Origin: Mycogone perniciosa
Taxonomy: Eukaryota > Ascomycota > Sordariomycetes > Hypocreales > Hypocreaceae
Direction: 5' to 3'
Length of the DNA stretch: 64,000 nucleotides
Assembly: GCA_025331125.1 (NCBI GenBank)
Contig: JAOALB010000026.1
Coordinates: forward strand, 310,001-374,000
Part shown: positions 35,897 to 47,588 of the stretch, one piece after another
Numbering within the stretch: position 1 is the stretch's first letter
Layout: every line of letters starts with the position of its first letter
The notes under the pieces: generated by a model
What the model was told of the DNA's origin: nothing
What the model saw: only the letters and a program-made list of their open reading frames with translations
Databases searched by the model: none
Position numbers and translations under genes: made by a program

Positions 35897-37026
35897 TTAC
35901 TTGCTTCGCTTGTAAATCTTGGCCAGGAACGCCTGGAAAACTTCCTTCTTGAGACCCTCGCTCTCATCGAGCTGGTCAATCATGGTGCGGATCTCACCAG
36001 CGCGCTTCTCCTCAAACTCCTCATAGCGCTGCTTGAGCTTCAGGTCATCGTAGAGCTTCTTGATGAACTGCTCCTTGGCGTCATCCTTGCGGCCGTAGTT
36101 GTCCTCGAGGATCTGGCGCTGCTCAGGGGTGGCGATCTGGAGGGCCTGGTTGACGAGCCAGGAGCACTTGTTGTCCTTGATGTCGGTGCCGATCTTGCCG
36201 ATGTGCTCGGGCAGACCGAAGTTGTCGAGGTAGTCGTCCTGGATCTGGAAGTACTCGCCAAGGGGGATGAGGATATCTTTGGCCTGCTGGAGGTTCTTGG
36301 GGGTGGCGATGTTGAGCTGGTAGAGGGCCAGGGCAACGGGGAGGTAGAACGAGTAGAAGGCGGTCTTATGGATGACAATGAACTTGTACTTGTCCATGGA
36401 GAAGTTGTCGAGGTTGACCTCGTCCTCGGGGGCGGTAAGCAGGTCGCAGAGCTGGCCGAGCTCGGTCTGGTAGGTGGTCTCATGGAAAAGCTCGACGAGG
36501 TCGATGTAGCAGGGGTGGCTGCGGAAGAACTTCTTGAGGAGGGTGTAGATGCTGGCCTCGAGGAGGAAGCTATCGTTGATGGCGATCATGCCGACGCCCC
36601 CTTGGCGGTACCAGCAGGGCTGACCACGACGGGTGATGCTGCTGTCCATGATGTCGTCAGAGACGAGGAAGAATGCCTGGAGAAGCTCCGTCATCCAGCC
36701 GAGGGTGGCAGCCTGGAAGTATTGCTCTTCGGACAAAGGGGCACCCTTAATGATTGAGACAGAGTCGGGGACGGACATGCCGCGGTTGCATTTTCCGCCC
36801 AGAGTGTTGGTCTGGAGATTCTATAAACAAGAAGACAAGATGTTAGCACATGAACATCTGATGTGATATTTCATGAATGGCACATGTCTGTGGCTGAGAG
36901 GCTTACCTTTTTGAACCATTCCAGCTCCTTCTCAGGCAAGTTGTAGGTCCTGGCATGGTCGAGAATCGCCTCCTCAAGCTTGGGGAAAACGGACTCGAAC
37001 TCCTTGAGCGTTGTCTTCTGAGCCAT
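35897..37026 (-). CDS. ERG20: Farnesyl diphosphate synthase
   Basis: Exons 37026-36907 and 36820-35897 give 347 residues, the normal length. The enzyme condenses IPP with DMAPP and then GPP to make farnesyl diphosphate for sterols, dolichol, prenylation and terpenes. The first Asp-rich motif DDIMD is at residues 95-99, preceded by FF at 90-91. Those aromatic residues limit chain length to C15 in eukaryotic enzymes. The second motif DDYLD is at 235-239, and the protein ends in the usual KIYKRSK. The intron (GTAAGC...TTATAG) falls after ELEWFKK. A TACTTCGTA copy (37171-37179) lies in its promoter. The gene is divergent from APC8, with 654 bp between start codons. The strong codon bias (high expression) leaves long spurious frames on both strands. 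Confidence 0.97.
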
Positions 37027-37680
37027 GGTGACGGTGATGGTTATTACGGAAGAGACGAAGCTCAATTGAGGTGAAGGCGAGAGGTTTGGGTATAATTGGG
37101 GTTGAAGAGGAGACAATCTCGTGGGTCCAACGTTGGGCGGTGGACCGCAGCTATTATATTTGGGCGGCTTTACTTCGTAGACCCCTCTATATGCCGCGAA
37201 ATGGGATGGCGGAGAACAGTAGCCCCTCGTTAACCTCTTTGTGGTAAGCGGGCGGTGAGGGCGATGCCACACTGGCTCAGGGTCTCCAGTACTTAGTATC
37301 TCAATAGTATTTTCCCGCCTGAAGATGGTGAAGAAAGACATTAGAGATACACTTCCGGTGCCTGAAATTAGTGACCCGCCACCGTACATCGAAAATATGG
37401 CACTGTATTGCTGTGGTGTCGTAATACGAGTACGAGGGAGCTCCAGCTCTCGGAAGTGCGTTACGATCACGATCGCGACTTCGGCTTATAGCTTGCGACA
37501 TCTACATACGGATCGCCATCCACTCGACGACAGTTGTGCCAAAGGCTATTGGTGACTGAGGGATCCTTGCGACTGTTGTGACGCCAATGCTGGGCATTTG
37601 CGACAACAGCCTCGCCCGCTAGCTGTGATTTTTGTTTACTTTTGACGACCACCGCACACCATTTGATACGACTTCCCAGC
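37027..37680. promoter_or_regulatory. Divergent promoter ERG20 / APC8
   Basis: This short region serves both divergent genes. It holds one TACTTCGTA (37171-37179). No sterol-regulatory site could be named with confidence. Confidence 0.45.
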
Positions 37681-39868
37681 ATGACGTTGAGCTCGCACGA
37701 AATTGCGCAGCTCAGAGTGGCTTTGCAAGATGCAGTAGTGAGATGCTCTGAGCGATGTCTTTACCAATCAGCCAAATGGTTGGCGAGCCCTCACTGCAAT
37801 ACACTGCTGAAAGGACGCGAATGCTGATCTAGTTCCCAAGGGCAGCCGAACTCCTCAATGCACTCCCCGAAACCGAAGACGTCGAAGAGGATACCAGTAA
37901 TGCCGAGAACAGACACACGTCGCCCATCTTTCTGCCTAACCAGGATGCTGATGAGGCGGCACTTGAGGTAAAGGAGCTGAGCAGATATCTCCTCGCCAAG
38001 TCCCTGTTCGATTGCAAGGAATACGACCGCTGCGCCGCTGTTTTCCTCCCGGACTCCCTCCTCTCTACAGTTCTCGACTCGCGCATCGAAAAGGTATCTT
38101 CGGGCAACAAAGGGAAGGGCAAGGGCAAGGCTTCGGACACTTCCGGGTCGAGTGCTGTTCCACTCCCGAAACTAAGCCAAAAGAGTCTCTTCTTGGCGCT
38201 GTATGCCAAGTTCATGTCAGGAGAGAAACGTAAGAATGAAGATTCTGAGATGGTCATGGGTCCTCATGACCTGGGCACCGTTGTCAACAAGCAGTTGTTG
38301 GTGATAGGCCGTTTCTTGGCTGCCTGGTTTGATGAGAGGACCACAGATGATGACGAGGTACTTGGGAGCCAAGGCTGGCTAGAGTACTTGTAAGTCATCT
38401 GGATCGGCCAACCTGCCAGAGTCATCCCATACTGACGGCTTTATCAAGGTATGGCATGGTGTTGGCCAAGGAGAAGAACGATGAGAGGGCCTTGGAGTTC
38501 CTCATCCGAAGTGTTCACAAATATCCCATGAACTGGGGTTGCTGGCTAGAGATGACCTCTCTGATATTGCGAGTCGAAGATGTAAGTCCTCGCATATGAT
38601 GCAGCGAAGTAGACTTACTAACTATTGCGCAGTTGAATCGAATATGTCGGCATTGCCCTCAAAACATTGTCTCCTACATGTTTCATCTCCATACGTCTTT
38701 AGAGCTATACCAGCAGTCACCTGGGCTCGCGAACTCCCTCGACCAGCTCCTCTCTATTTTCCCAACATCATCCTTTCTCCTCACCTGCAATGCTTTGCTT
38801 GCTTACCATGCCAAGGACTTAATGGCTGCCGAACAGCACTTTAGTCGGTTGCTGTCGATTCATCCTCACAGGCTCGATTCCCTGGACCATTACTCCAACA
38901 TACTATACGTCTTGAATCTGCGGCCGAAGCTGGCCTTCCTTGCGCATTTGTGTTCAAGCGTGGACAAGTTCCGTCCCGAGTCTTGCGTGGTGATAGGGAA
39001 TTACTATTCACTCCTGTCAATGCATGAAAAGGCTGTTGGGTATTTCCGCCGAGCATTGACACTCGACAGATCGTGTCTCTCGGCTTGGACGTTGATGGGC
39101 CATGAATATGTGGAGCTGAAGAATACTCATGCTGCTATCGAGTCGTATCGACGGGCTGTCGACGTCAACAGGCGTGATTACCGTGCTTGGTATGGTCTCG
39201 GCCAAACGTATGAGATGCTAGAAATGCACACGTACTCTCTGTGGTACTACAAGAAAGCGGCAGGCTTGCGTCCATGGGATGGAAAGATGTGGATGGCCGT
39301 AGGGTCTTGTCTACAGAAGATGGGCAGGGAACGAGATGGTATCAAGGCACTCAAGCGCGCTCTTCTTGCAGATGCATACTACGATGTCGGCAGCAGTTTC
39401 GGCAGCGGGGGGGATCTACTAGGCGCCCGTGGTGCCACTGGGCACATGGATCCTGAGATCCTCTTACAGATCGCGACCATGTATGATCAGCTTGATGAAG
39501 AAGAGGAGTCGAAAGCCTATATGGAACTGTGTGTAGCGCAGGAAGACGGCGGCGTGGCTGCTGCTGGAAACCTCGGCGAGCCTGTCAAGGTTCATAATGA
39601 TTCACCAGGGGGCTCAGAAGACTATGCAGCGGCACGCGATGACAACAATGCCGAAGGAGGTGCCGAAGGCACTGGCGTGACGGCTGCGACCAGCAAAGCA
39701 CGGATGTGGCTTGCCAAGTTTGCCATGCGCACAGCGGATTATTCCACGGCGAACCGACTGGCGACTGAGCTCTGTCAAGATGGGGTTGAAGTTGAAGAAG
39801 CTAAGGCTTTGGTCCGAGAGGTGAGGGCGAGGCTCGAATCTTCTGGAATGATGGGAGCCGCAGGTTAG
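37681..39868 (+). CDS. CDC23: Anaphase-promoting complex subunit 8 (Cdc23)
   Basis: Exons 37681-37778, 37841-38389, 38449-38581 and 38633-39868 give 671 residues. It is a TPR scaffold subunit of the anaphase-promoting complex/cyclosome ubiquitin ligase. The Apc8 N-terminus (QSAKWAAELLNALPETED, LLAKSLFDCKEYDRCAAVF) is clear. A series of TPRs follows: VIGNYYSLLSMHEKAVGYFRRALTLD, AWTLMGHEYVELKNTHAAIESYRRAVDVN, AWYGLGQTYEMLEMHTYSLWYYKKA, and more. An acidic/Gly-rich insert (about residues 560-610) precedes the last helix pairs. Introns 1 and 2 both end in AAG, and intron 1 starts GTTGGC. No alternative site keeps the conserved frame. Confidence 0.94.
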
Positions 39869-40285
39869 GGACTGTGGCGGACAACTGCGAGTACTAGGCG
39901 ATGAGAGGCAGCTTCTACAAGGCAGCTATGACTTCTGATAAGGCGGTTCACGACGCTCATGATGTTTACAGTATACACGATAATACCAGAACAGGATCAC
40001 ACACAATGACTTCTTTTCTTCACGTTTGCGAGGTTTGATTCTTTCAACAGAAATGAGCGTGTTTTCGTAATTTGTCTAAATATTCCCCAAACCAAAAGCC
40101 CCTTTTCCATTACCCCTTCTCCAGTTCCAGATACATGCGAATATATCACATATGCGAATATCCCTCAAGGTTAAGGAGAGTCGTGAATGATACAAATACA
40201 GATACAGAGATTAGACAGCGGCGAGTTCTCGCTGGCAGTGACTTTTTGACGCCTGATTATGTCATAACGGTGTGTCCTTCGTGGC
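39869..40285. other. Convergent intergenic spacer
   Basis: This 3' flank is shared by APC8 and the ccg-6-like gene. Nothing else is supported. Confidence 0.5.
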
Positions 40286-40948
40286 TTACATGACCAGAGC
40301 AGCAACACCGGCGAGGACCAGAGCGCCGAAGCCAGCCTTGGCCTTGTCCGCAGCGGCAGTGGGGACGACCACCGGGGTGGTTCCGCCTGCGGGAGGAGGC
40401 GAGACAGGGGTGCCAGCCGAAGGTGGAGAGGGAGGAGTACCTGCGGGAGGAGGAGGAGGAGTGCCAGCCGGGGGAGGAGCAGGGGGGTATGTGTTGGCCG
40501 GGGGAGGAGGAGGAGGAAGAGGAGTGCCTGCAGGGGGGGAGCAGGAGGATAAGTGTTGGCCGGAGGAGGAGGTGGTGGCAGCTTGGTGGGACGAGGATGA
40601 GGAGGAGGATTGGGATGCGTGAACGTGCAAGGGCAGTCTGATATATCCTGTCAGTAGAGCATCTTTTGGGCCGTTTTGTCATGAATAACTCACTCGTGAT
40701 GGTCAAGGTAGTGGGCTTGGTGACCGTGTAAGTGATATTGCCAACAGGGATGGTAGTCGGCTCCTGTGCATCGGTTAGTATGAAGCTTTTCGTATCATCT
40801 GCATGACAGTGAGTTTGCGGCTTACAGGGCAGTAGGTCGTATAGTGAGTAGTGATGACCGTGGTGTACTTGGTAGTATGGTTGCCAGCCCAAGCATGCGC
40901 CGAGGAGACGAGCGCCGCAGAGGACGCCACGATGTAAGAGAATCGCAT
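40286..40948 (-). CDS. ccg-6-like GPI-anchored cell-wall protein, with a C-run frameshift
   Basis: Exons 40948-40826, 40763-40694 and 40637-40286. A signal peptide (MRFSYIVASSAALVSSAHA) is followed by TTYCPEPTTIPVGNITYTVTKPTTLTITNCPCTF. That block recalls clock-controlled protein 6 and related wall proteins. A Pro-rich repeat (PPPPPPANTYPPAPP units) and a hydrophobic GPI-type tail (GALVLAGVAALVM) follow. The first Pro-rich unit and the second, near-identical unit lie in frames that differ by one. The switch coincides with a run of seven C (40533-40539). The summed exon length (545 nt) is one short of a multiple of three. An assembly error in a homopolymer or a true slippage allele would explain it. 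The protein would have about 181 residues if the frame is continuous. Confidence 0.72.
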
Positions 40949-43297
40949 TGTTACGGCGTGTTGGAAGTCTGAAGTTTAGCGAAGGACGAAAGAACAAAGG
41001 TGTTCTTTGGAGGCTGGTAGTTTGTTCAAAGATGAGTGTGTATGGCTAACGAATGTTGTTTGTTTGTGATTGATGCTGGTGATGAGAATGAGCCTCGAGA
41101 CCTGGGATGGAGGCGGCTCTTTGTAGTTGAGCAAGAAGCGGGTCAGGCCGCAACAGGATCGCTGCTTTCAGACCATGGCTACCAAACACTGGAAGAGCTC
41201 GCCGGAATAAGGAAAACCTTGGGAAACCCAATTCGTGGTTGACTACGGAGTAGATACTTCGTACCTAGTAAGATATGGCTACACTACATACTACATCATG
41301 GCACACCACAGATCTGTGATATTGGGTGGAGATTGCCACACGAAAACGGCTGGGCCAAGAAGGCATGTACCATGTTTCGAGTATACAGATCTGCTTTATG
41401 CCGACTTGGGACAAGCGACGCAAAACCCCTCTTCCATGAAAGCAAGCTGGAGGCAGAAAATTGATTAATGGGGGGTTCGAATACGAGCTGCAAACATGGA
41501 CTGATGTCATGCAACCCTCAATCAAGCCTGCATCCGGGGTGGGCCTTAAGGTTGACGGGAACAAGGTTTTTCTATCGGACTTGGCCTGTCGGGGCCTTTG
41601 TCAAACAAAGACCAAAAAAGGTTAATTATTTGTCTATTTACTATCTAGTTGAAAGTTCGTCGACTTCTCAGAATGGCTATGATGATGTGATTTTGTCTGC
41701 TGCTCACTCATATGAGTGTGGACAAGGCTTCGTCCAGCTGTCATTGTCGGATTCGGCGGCCACACCTTCGTAGTACTTACTATATTTATATTACCTGCAT
41801 TGCGGGGTAGCAAGAGACTGTACTCGTAGTATTAGTAGGAGCACTGTTGCTCAAGCAGTCTTGTAGTGCATGACCGTGATTAGGATGCATGATGCAATCG
41901 TTGTTCTCTGTGAGCGAGCAATAGGATAGGATGAGATAGGATGGCGACATATACCTAGACCGGGGCCAGCCGTGATGGTACTACTACTACCCTACCACTC
42001 CATGAACCATGCAACCGTGTTTCCATGTTATCGTAGGCTCAGGCGCTGTAGAAAAAATGCCAAGGGCTTCCCAGCTGTAACCGGGATATAGATACTTTGG
42101 GACGACCAGGCCGGATCTTGTTCCTGGATTGGTGAGCTCTGTGGCCGATCCATGCTGAGCATCACACGACCCAGTCAGTGCTTTCGGTCTCTCTATCTAA
42201 CTTAATTATTTCTGAGCAAAAGAACCAGGTAAAGCAACAGGGGGGGCGTTCTCTTCTTCCGTCCTTTTTCATCTGAGCCAAGATGCAGATTGTCCATTTT
42301 TGGAAACTCCGATATGGTATGGTGACAAGGCATTGGAATGTTGCTGATCCATGTCCACACCCGACAAGGCCGAAAACAAATATTTTTCGCCCTTTGCAAA
42401 CTCAATTTCAGGATAGCGGTGGGAGCCTGAGGAAAAGAATCTGCAGAATTTTCTTTCCCCTAGGTCCAGGGATGAGTAAGATTCGAGCCATTCGGTTGAG
42501 GGTCAAAGTCTGTCTGTACGGTGTCTTGTTGGTGTCAGCTGTCATCTCATTGACAAGCAACTCTCTCGTATAAGTGGTCAACTTGTTCGGCGCTTGTACG
42601 GAGCAACAGAACAGATACGAGATCAGTGAAGTCTTGTGCTCAATGGCTTCAAGATGAATGAAGCTTAAAGATGTGACAAAAGTCTAATATTGCAGGGTAT
42701 GGTGGGTGCCCAGCAAGGGTACTAAGTCACTGACAACCCAGTGCATATTCCACAGTGCCGTAATGCAATGCCACAGTACAGCTGTTCTTGTCTTGATTCA
42801 AACGTCAACCTCACGATGACCGCAATTCGCTATCGCTTTACGCCCCCTCACTTACAACAAAACGACCTGTCGAATTCTATCGAATGCGCAGAAGAGATAT
42901 AAATTTCCCTTCACCCTGAAATTTCCTCTGCTGTGCGGCGAACGATCATCCAGGGTGTGAAGGAGGGTTGATAGTGCGCAGCTGCTCAATGGTCACACAC
43001 AAGTCCTCGATTCCCTTGCAAGCGCCTCTCTATTATTGGAAGTGGATCTGGCGACACTGCAGTCTATGTAGACATGCAAGAATTGAAGACGTCAGGGCCA
43101 CTCAATATTTACCCGCCTGCGGATCAGGTGTGGCATCCCCCTTCTCTACCAGACTCCAGTGTGCTCGCTCAACCAGGCCAGCCTCCTGGACGATCTTTTC
43201 GGCCCCCATCACGCCCTCGTTCTCAGTGCGGGATTGGATTGGCTTGGACTTCTTCGACCATGGCGCTGCCGGTGAACAATTGGACGCTGGATGATAT

Positions 43298-43313
43298 TAC
43301 TCCGTACTCCGTA
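43298..43313. repeat. Tandem TACTCCG x2
   Basis: Two overlapping TACTCCGTA copies form a 7-bp tandem, as in the triplet at 10679. Confidence 0.8.
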
Positions 43314-45153
43314 CTGCGTGATCATATCCTGAGCGAACCAGAGGCTGGGCTAAGTTGATTGCTTCTGCCGCTTCTGCCGCCACATATCATTACTTCCTCG
43401 CCTTTGCTTTCTTTTTCCATGTTCTTTTCTTGTTAGCAGCCTCACCCTCTCATTTCCAGCCAGATCACACTATGCACAGCTCCTTCACAGGCTTGAAACT
43501 AATATTCCCCCAACTCCAAGCCTTGTTCCCCTTTCATTTCTAGCAGATGCAGCCATATGAAATTTCCCCAGATGGCTGACGGAAGGATCTCAGATCAGAT
43601 GGCGGGTTCGAGCTCTAATACCGACCCTCTCAAGGTCAGTTGGCGACCAATTTCTGTGTGACTGTGGACACTATGTGAAAATTATTGGCCGTTTTTGCTT
43701 GGCAGCAGGTCGGCATTTCACTCAATGGATCGGCAAATGCTGTAGTATTTCTATTATGCTATGAGGCATTTCTATCCTGGAATTATCAATTGGTCTCGTT
43801 AGGCCTCAACCTGCCAAGATTGCCAACTATTGCCCCTCTTCCTTGGATGTGGGACTTACATGCGATGGAGTGCTGCTTCGAACGGAGTGAAGTGGAATAT
43901 GGCCAATTAACCCGTGGACTTGGCGTATCTACTCGGGGTACGTGATAGCCAACTTTTTGATTGGGTCCGAACCACCAAGGCAGTCAAGGTGGAAGCATGA
44001 AGATCCAGATTTGTTGAGACTAAAAGCGATTTTTTCTTCTTCCCCCCCAGCAGACTTTGAAGAATTTTTCTCTTGCATGGTTAATCATCTGCTACGAGAT
44101 TTTCAGAGGCTCCAGAAAAGAAAATGCTCGCTGCAGTACGCAGTATCACTCGCTTATTGAGTCGGATTTGTTCCTAATCCGGACTTTTACACAGGGCATT
44201 CCTCATGTGCAAACGGAACTGGATGAAAGCATATTCCGCCGTATTCCATACAGACTGTGCTTCGGAACCTTCCTTGAAAGCGAACAATTCTCCAGTTACA
44301 TTTAGGCATGATTAATAACCATTCTGGCGAGTCGTTCCGGAAGAAGGCCAAGCACCAATTGACATCGGAAGCCGTGCCATTACATGACTCAAGGGCTTTA
44401 CACTGTGTGAGTAGCTTTTCAATTGTCCACCTGCATGCTCACCAGCAAGGATGGATGCACAATGCTGTTGTTTATGAGCTGAAAGTCATCTTGGGCCAGT
44501 TGCTCCGCTGATGTAGTATCTGAGCCGCCCATTCGTTCATGTGCTATTAGTACTATTCCAAAGGGGAAGAACAATTAGGTTGCATGCATGAAGCACGAAG
44601 GATTTCAATTCTCGTTTGCACAGGTAAGACAGGGTAAGCATGCCGACGCCGCAACACGGCGTGCACAGCCCAGCTGACGGCAACATCCCAGTGCGACTCT
44701 CGAATACTGTACGAGTATGAGAGGGGATGAGGAGAGATTGGACGACGTGATTGAGAAATCAGGTTGCTACCAAGTTCGCCGAGTCCCACCAGTCATGGGG
44801 GTTCGAGATCGCGATTCTACGGGATTATCAACGGCTGGAAGACGGCGGCAGATCGGATCACATGAAAGTAGCATCAAGTACTCCGTATCCTGGTTTGGCA
44901 ATGGAGCCTTCAGAGTTTTTACGCCCCACATCTTGTTCTCTCCGCCAGTCAGGGTTGGGAAGACGAATTTTTCAGTTCTCAGTCAAGGAGCCGAATGGCA
45001 AGCATTCGTGGAAACGCTGATTGGCTTCCCGGACCCCTTGCTTGTCAGCCTAGCAAGGGGTTGCCTCTCTCCTGGAAGAGATCGCCAGGCACACCTTGCA
45101 GAGTGCAGGGAGGAAAGCTTGGCTTGAGACCCCCGAAAGGATCTTACGAGTAT

Positions 45154-45169
45154 TACTCCGTACGGAGTA
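45154..45169. repeat. Perfect 16-bp palindrome TACTCCGTACGGAGTA
   Basis: Two head-to-head copies of the dispersed 9-mer share the central TA and form a perfect palindrome inside the gene desert. It could be a site for a dimeric DNA-binding protein. Confidence 0.88.
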
Positions 45170-46800
45170 TGAGCTAACATCCCATCGGCTTCCATGTTGT
45201 TTGCGCCCGATTTCCTATCACAACTGTTTGTGCCTAATTCATAGGTCATGGCGGCATAACCAAGACGCCACAAATCCAACAAGTTTGTTCAAACATAGGT
45301 ATGCTTAGTGGGTTCACACGCAGGAACCTATTTTGCCACCAATACGGTACCGGACGACAATTAATGACATTGATTCGTGCCAACAAGTTTGGTTACTACT
45401 TTTTGTTAGGCGTGTGTCGTATAACACAGCACAAGATGCGGAGTAGCCGATATGCGATATTACGGGTTGCTTTTGTTATACTGAGCACCTATGAGTAAGA
45501 CAAAGACTACTTTGACTCGACAGGGTTGAGTACTATGTTGGGTTCGGAGAATGTACGAGTACTTACGAAGTACGGAGAGCGCGGAATGGCGGATGAGGAT
45601 CTCACAGTCCTCACGGTCCTCATGGTCCACAAGCCGTCGAGCCTGTCAGGGCTGACCACATGGATTTTTACTAATACTACGAGTACATAACTACTAGTAC
45701 CAGGAACCAGGCACCATGCTCCCTCGGGTCAGCCAATTGCGGCGCAGAGCTGCGGACAATCCACGATGCAGCTAGAAAAGTCCGTTCCCCGTATCAGGCA
45801 CGAGTCAAGACTATTGTTTGACGACCCTTTGTGGTTGGGCTGAGCTGGGCGCGATTATCAGGGACATATGCATGTTGTACCTTTGCTTTGTTCAAGCCTG
45901 CGAAAAGAGACGACCAAGGACACCGCCTCCAGGTACTACTCACATACGAGTATGCTGACAGGCTTCCAAGGTTGTCTGATCTGTCAGGTACCCGCCCCTC
46001 CTGGCAAACGTTCCCGCACAGTGCCGCAGGCTGGTTTGCGGAATGGATGGGACAAATGGACTCATTCACACCCTCTTCTCTTCAGGACGCATCTCTGCCA
46101 GGAAACTGTTTCAGGCCGTGGGTCGTTGGGGCAATTTGAGGGGTTAGCTTGCTGGCTGACCATTGACTGATCATGACGCGGACGACGCCGTGATTAATGA
46201 GGGGAAGCAACATCAATGAACGCATCACCAGCTGAAGGACTCTGCAAACATCACAAGTGCTAATATGTGCTTGTATGTATGTTCGACATGCTGCTTCAGT
46301 GCTCTCAGTACAGTGGCGGCGGTCCGTTCGGAGGTGGCTGTTTCAAAACATCATTGTTCAGCGCCACCAAGAAGCGAGCACCCTCTCGTACTCCGTACAT
46401 ACTACTGCTATTCTGGGAACTACTGATTCATTAACCGTGTGTTTGGATGTTAGTCGGCCCACTCATCCAACAGAAGCCGCGCAATGCATACCTAATCATA
46501 GGGCTTCAAGGCTTCTGTGGTCCGGCTTACGAATCCACCACCGAGTCCGGATCTAGTGTGGCGTTCGGGCCAGGGAAACCTTACTGGGATCGGCCTCCGG
46601 GTCTTTGTCCGACGGCTCCACCACCACGTTTGCTGGTTCCTGCATTATTCAGTACGCCTCATGCAGACCACCATGTACGTATGTACTTCGCACTCGACGC
46701 TTTGTTTGGACCCGCGTAAACGGCTAACTGTGTATGTACGAGCAGCCGGACCCATGCCGCGCAAGTCCCGGTTGACTCCCTTAGGCCCGGCATCATGTGG

Positions 46801-46825
46801 TTATAAAGGGGTCCCCTGATCCCCT
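46801..46825 (+). promoter_or_regulatory. TATA box with clustered STRE elements
   Basis: TTATAAA (46801-46807) is followed at once by AGGGG (46807-46811) and CCCCT (46813-46817, 46821-46825). CCCCT/AGGGG is the stress-response element bound by Msn2/4-type zinc fingers. It lies about 280 bp upstream of the small secreted protein, followed by a long CT-rich leader. Confidence 0.5.
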
Positions 46826-47084
46826 CGATCTGGGGTCTGTTTGATTAGATCCCCATCACAGTCTTTCACTTGTCTCCGGACTATCGTTCATTCTTAAAGC
46901 ACTTGCTCTACGCTTCTTCAACATTCTTTTTGAACAGCAGAGTATAACGGCACGGCCCGTCGAGTCTTACCAATACCATTCTCTCAGCTGTGATTTACTC
47001 TCTGAGCTCAGTCCTCGAGAATCACTTTTTGCAACAAGACAACCAACCTTCCTAACTCAAACCATACCAAAACAAACCATCAAG

Positions 47085-47588
47085 ATGCGTTTCGCTACCT
47101 CTGTCATGGCTCTTGTCGCCTCTGCCGCTGTCTCCGCCGCTGGCACTGTCACCTTCTGGACTCTTGACGACCAACAGCGCACCCTATACTTCACTGGAAA
47201 CCCCGGCAGCGCTGAGATTCAGCCTGTTACTGTCAACAGCCAGAAGAACACCACCGTTGAGTTCCCTGTGGGCTGGGTCGGCAACTTCTACGCCATCCCG
47301 GATGGCCAGAAGAACGTCCCTGGCATGCTCGGCGAGGTTAACTTCTCTGGCTGGCTCGACCTTGTCTACTTCGACGTCTCCGCCATCGTTGACCCCACTG
47401 ACCACAACAACGTCAAGCAGATGTGGCCTGTTGGTATTGAGACGCCTATGTCCGGCTGCGAGGTCTTCCCTTGTAACAATGCCTACTGGCTCCCCGATGA
47501 CATCCAGACCAAGTCCACTAACGTAGCTGACCTCATGTGCACCTTGGGCGCTGGCTCCACCACCATTTCTTTCGCCGAGGCCAACTAA
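47085..47588 (+). CDS. Small secreted fungal protein, thaumatin-like/'DNase1'-annotated type
   Basis: This is an intronless gene of 167 residues. A signal peptide (MRFATSVMALVASAAVSAAG) precedes a beta-rich mature domain: GTVTFWTLDDQQRTLYFTGN, VGWVGNFYAIPDGQ, LVYFDVSAIVDP and a GCEVFPCNNAYW block with three or four Cys. I recall similar fungal proteins annotated 'DNase1 protein' or thaumatin-like, but no nuclease motif is visible and I would not rely on that name. Codon use is strongly C-ending at third positions, which suggests high expression. The gene stands alone between a 6-kb desert and Vps54, behind a TATA/STRE-type promoter. Confidence 0.8.
   Translation: MRFATSVMALVASAAVSAAGTVTFWTLDDQQRTLYFTGNPGSAEIQPVTVNSQKNTTVEFPVGWVGNFYAIPDGQKNVPGMLGEVNFSGWLDLVYFDVSAIVDPTDHNNVKQMWPVGIETPMSGCEVFPCNNAYWLPDDIQTKSTNVADLMCTLGAGSTTISFAEAN

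Larger units (their letters stand above)
40949..47084. other. 6.1-kb gene desert rich in TACGRAGTA motifs
   Basis: No open frame here shows a recognisable domain, codon pattern or spliced continuation on either strand. It contains TACGGAGTA-family copies at 41244, 41255, 43298, 43305, 44879, 45154, 45161, 45564 and 46389. I see no rRNA, tRNA or intact transposable element. The last 300 bp are the promoter and leader of the small secreted protein gene. Confidence 0.55.

Noticed and set aside
36040..36483. Ser/Thr/Pro-rich minus-strand frame inside ERG20
   Set aside because: Alternative frame of the same exon; no domain and fully overlapped by a firm gene.
35867..36757. Long Leu/Val/Glu-rich open frame on the plus strand opposite ERG20
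   Set aside because: It is the antisense of a codon-biased, certain farnesyl diphosphate synthase gene; the composition is explained by that bias.
40272..40622. Gly/Glu-rich plus-strand frames opposite the ccg-6-like gene
   Set aside because: Antisense of Pro-rich repeats; no start context or domain.
43604..43612. GGTTCGAGC-type tRNA T-loop look-alikes (also near 41474 and 44800)
   Set aside because: No matching acceptor stem, anticodon arm or B/A box spacing could be built around them.
40949..47084. Possible transposon or CRISPR-like array in the gene desert
   Set aside because: No terminal inverted repeats, transposase or reverse-transcriptase motifs, and the 9-mers are not regularly spaced.
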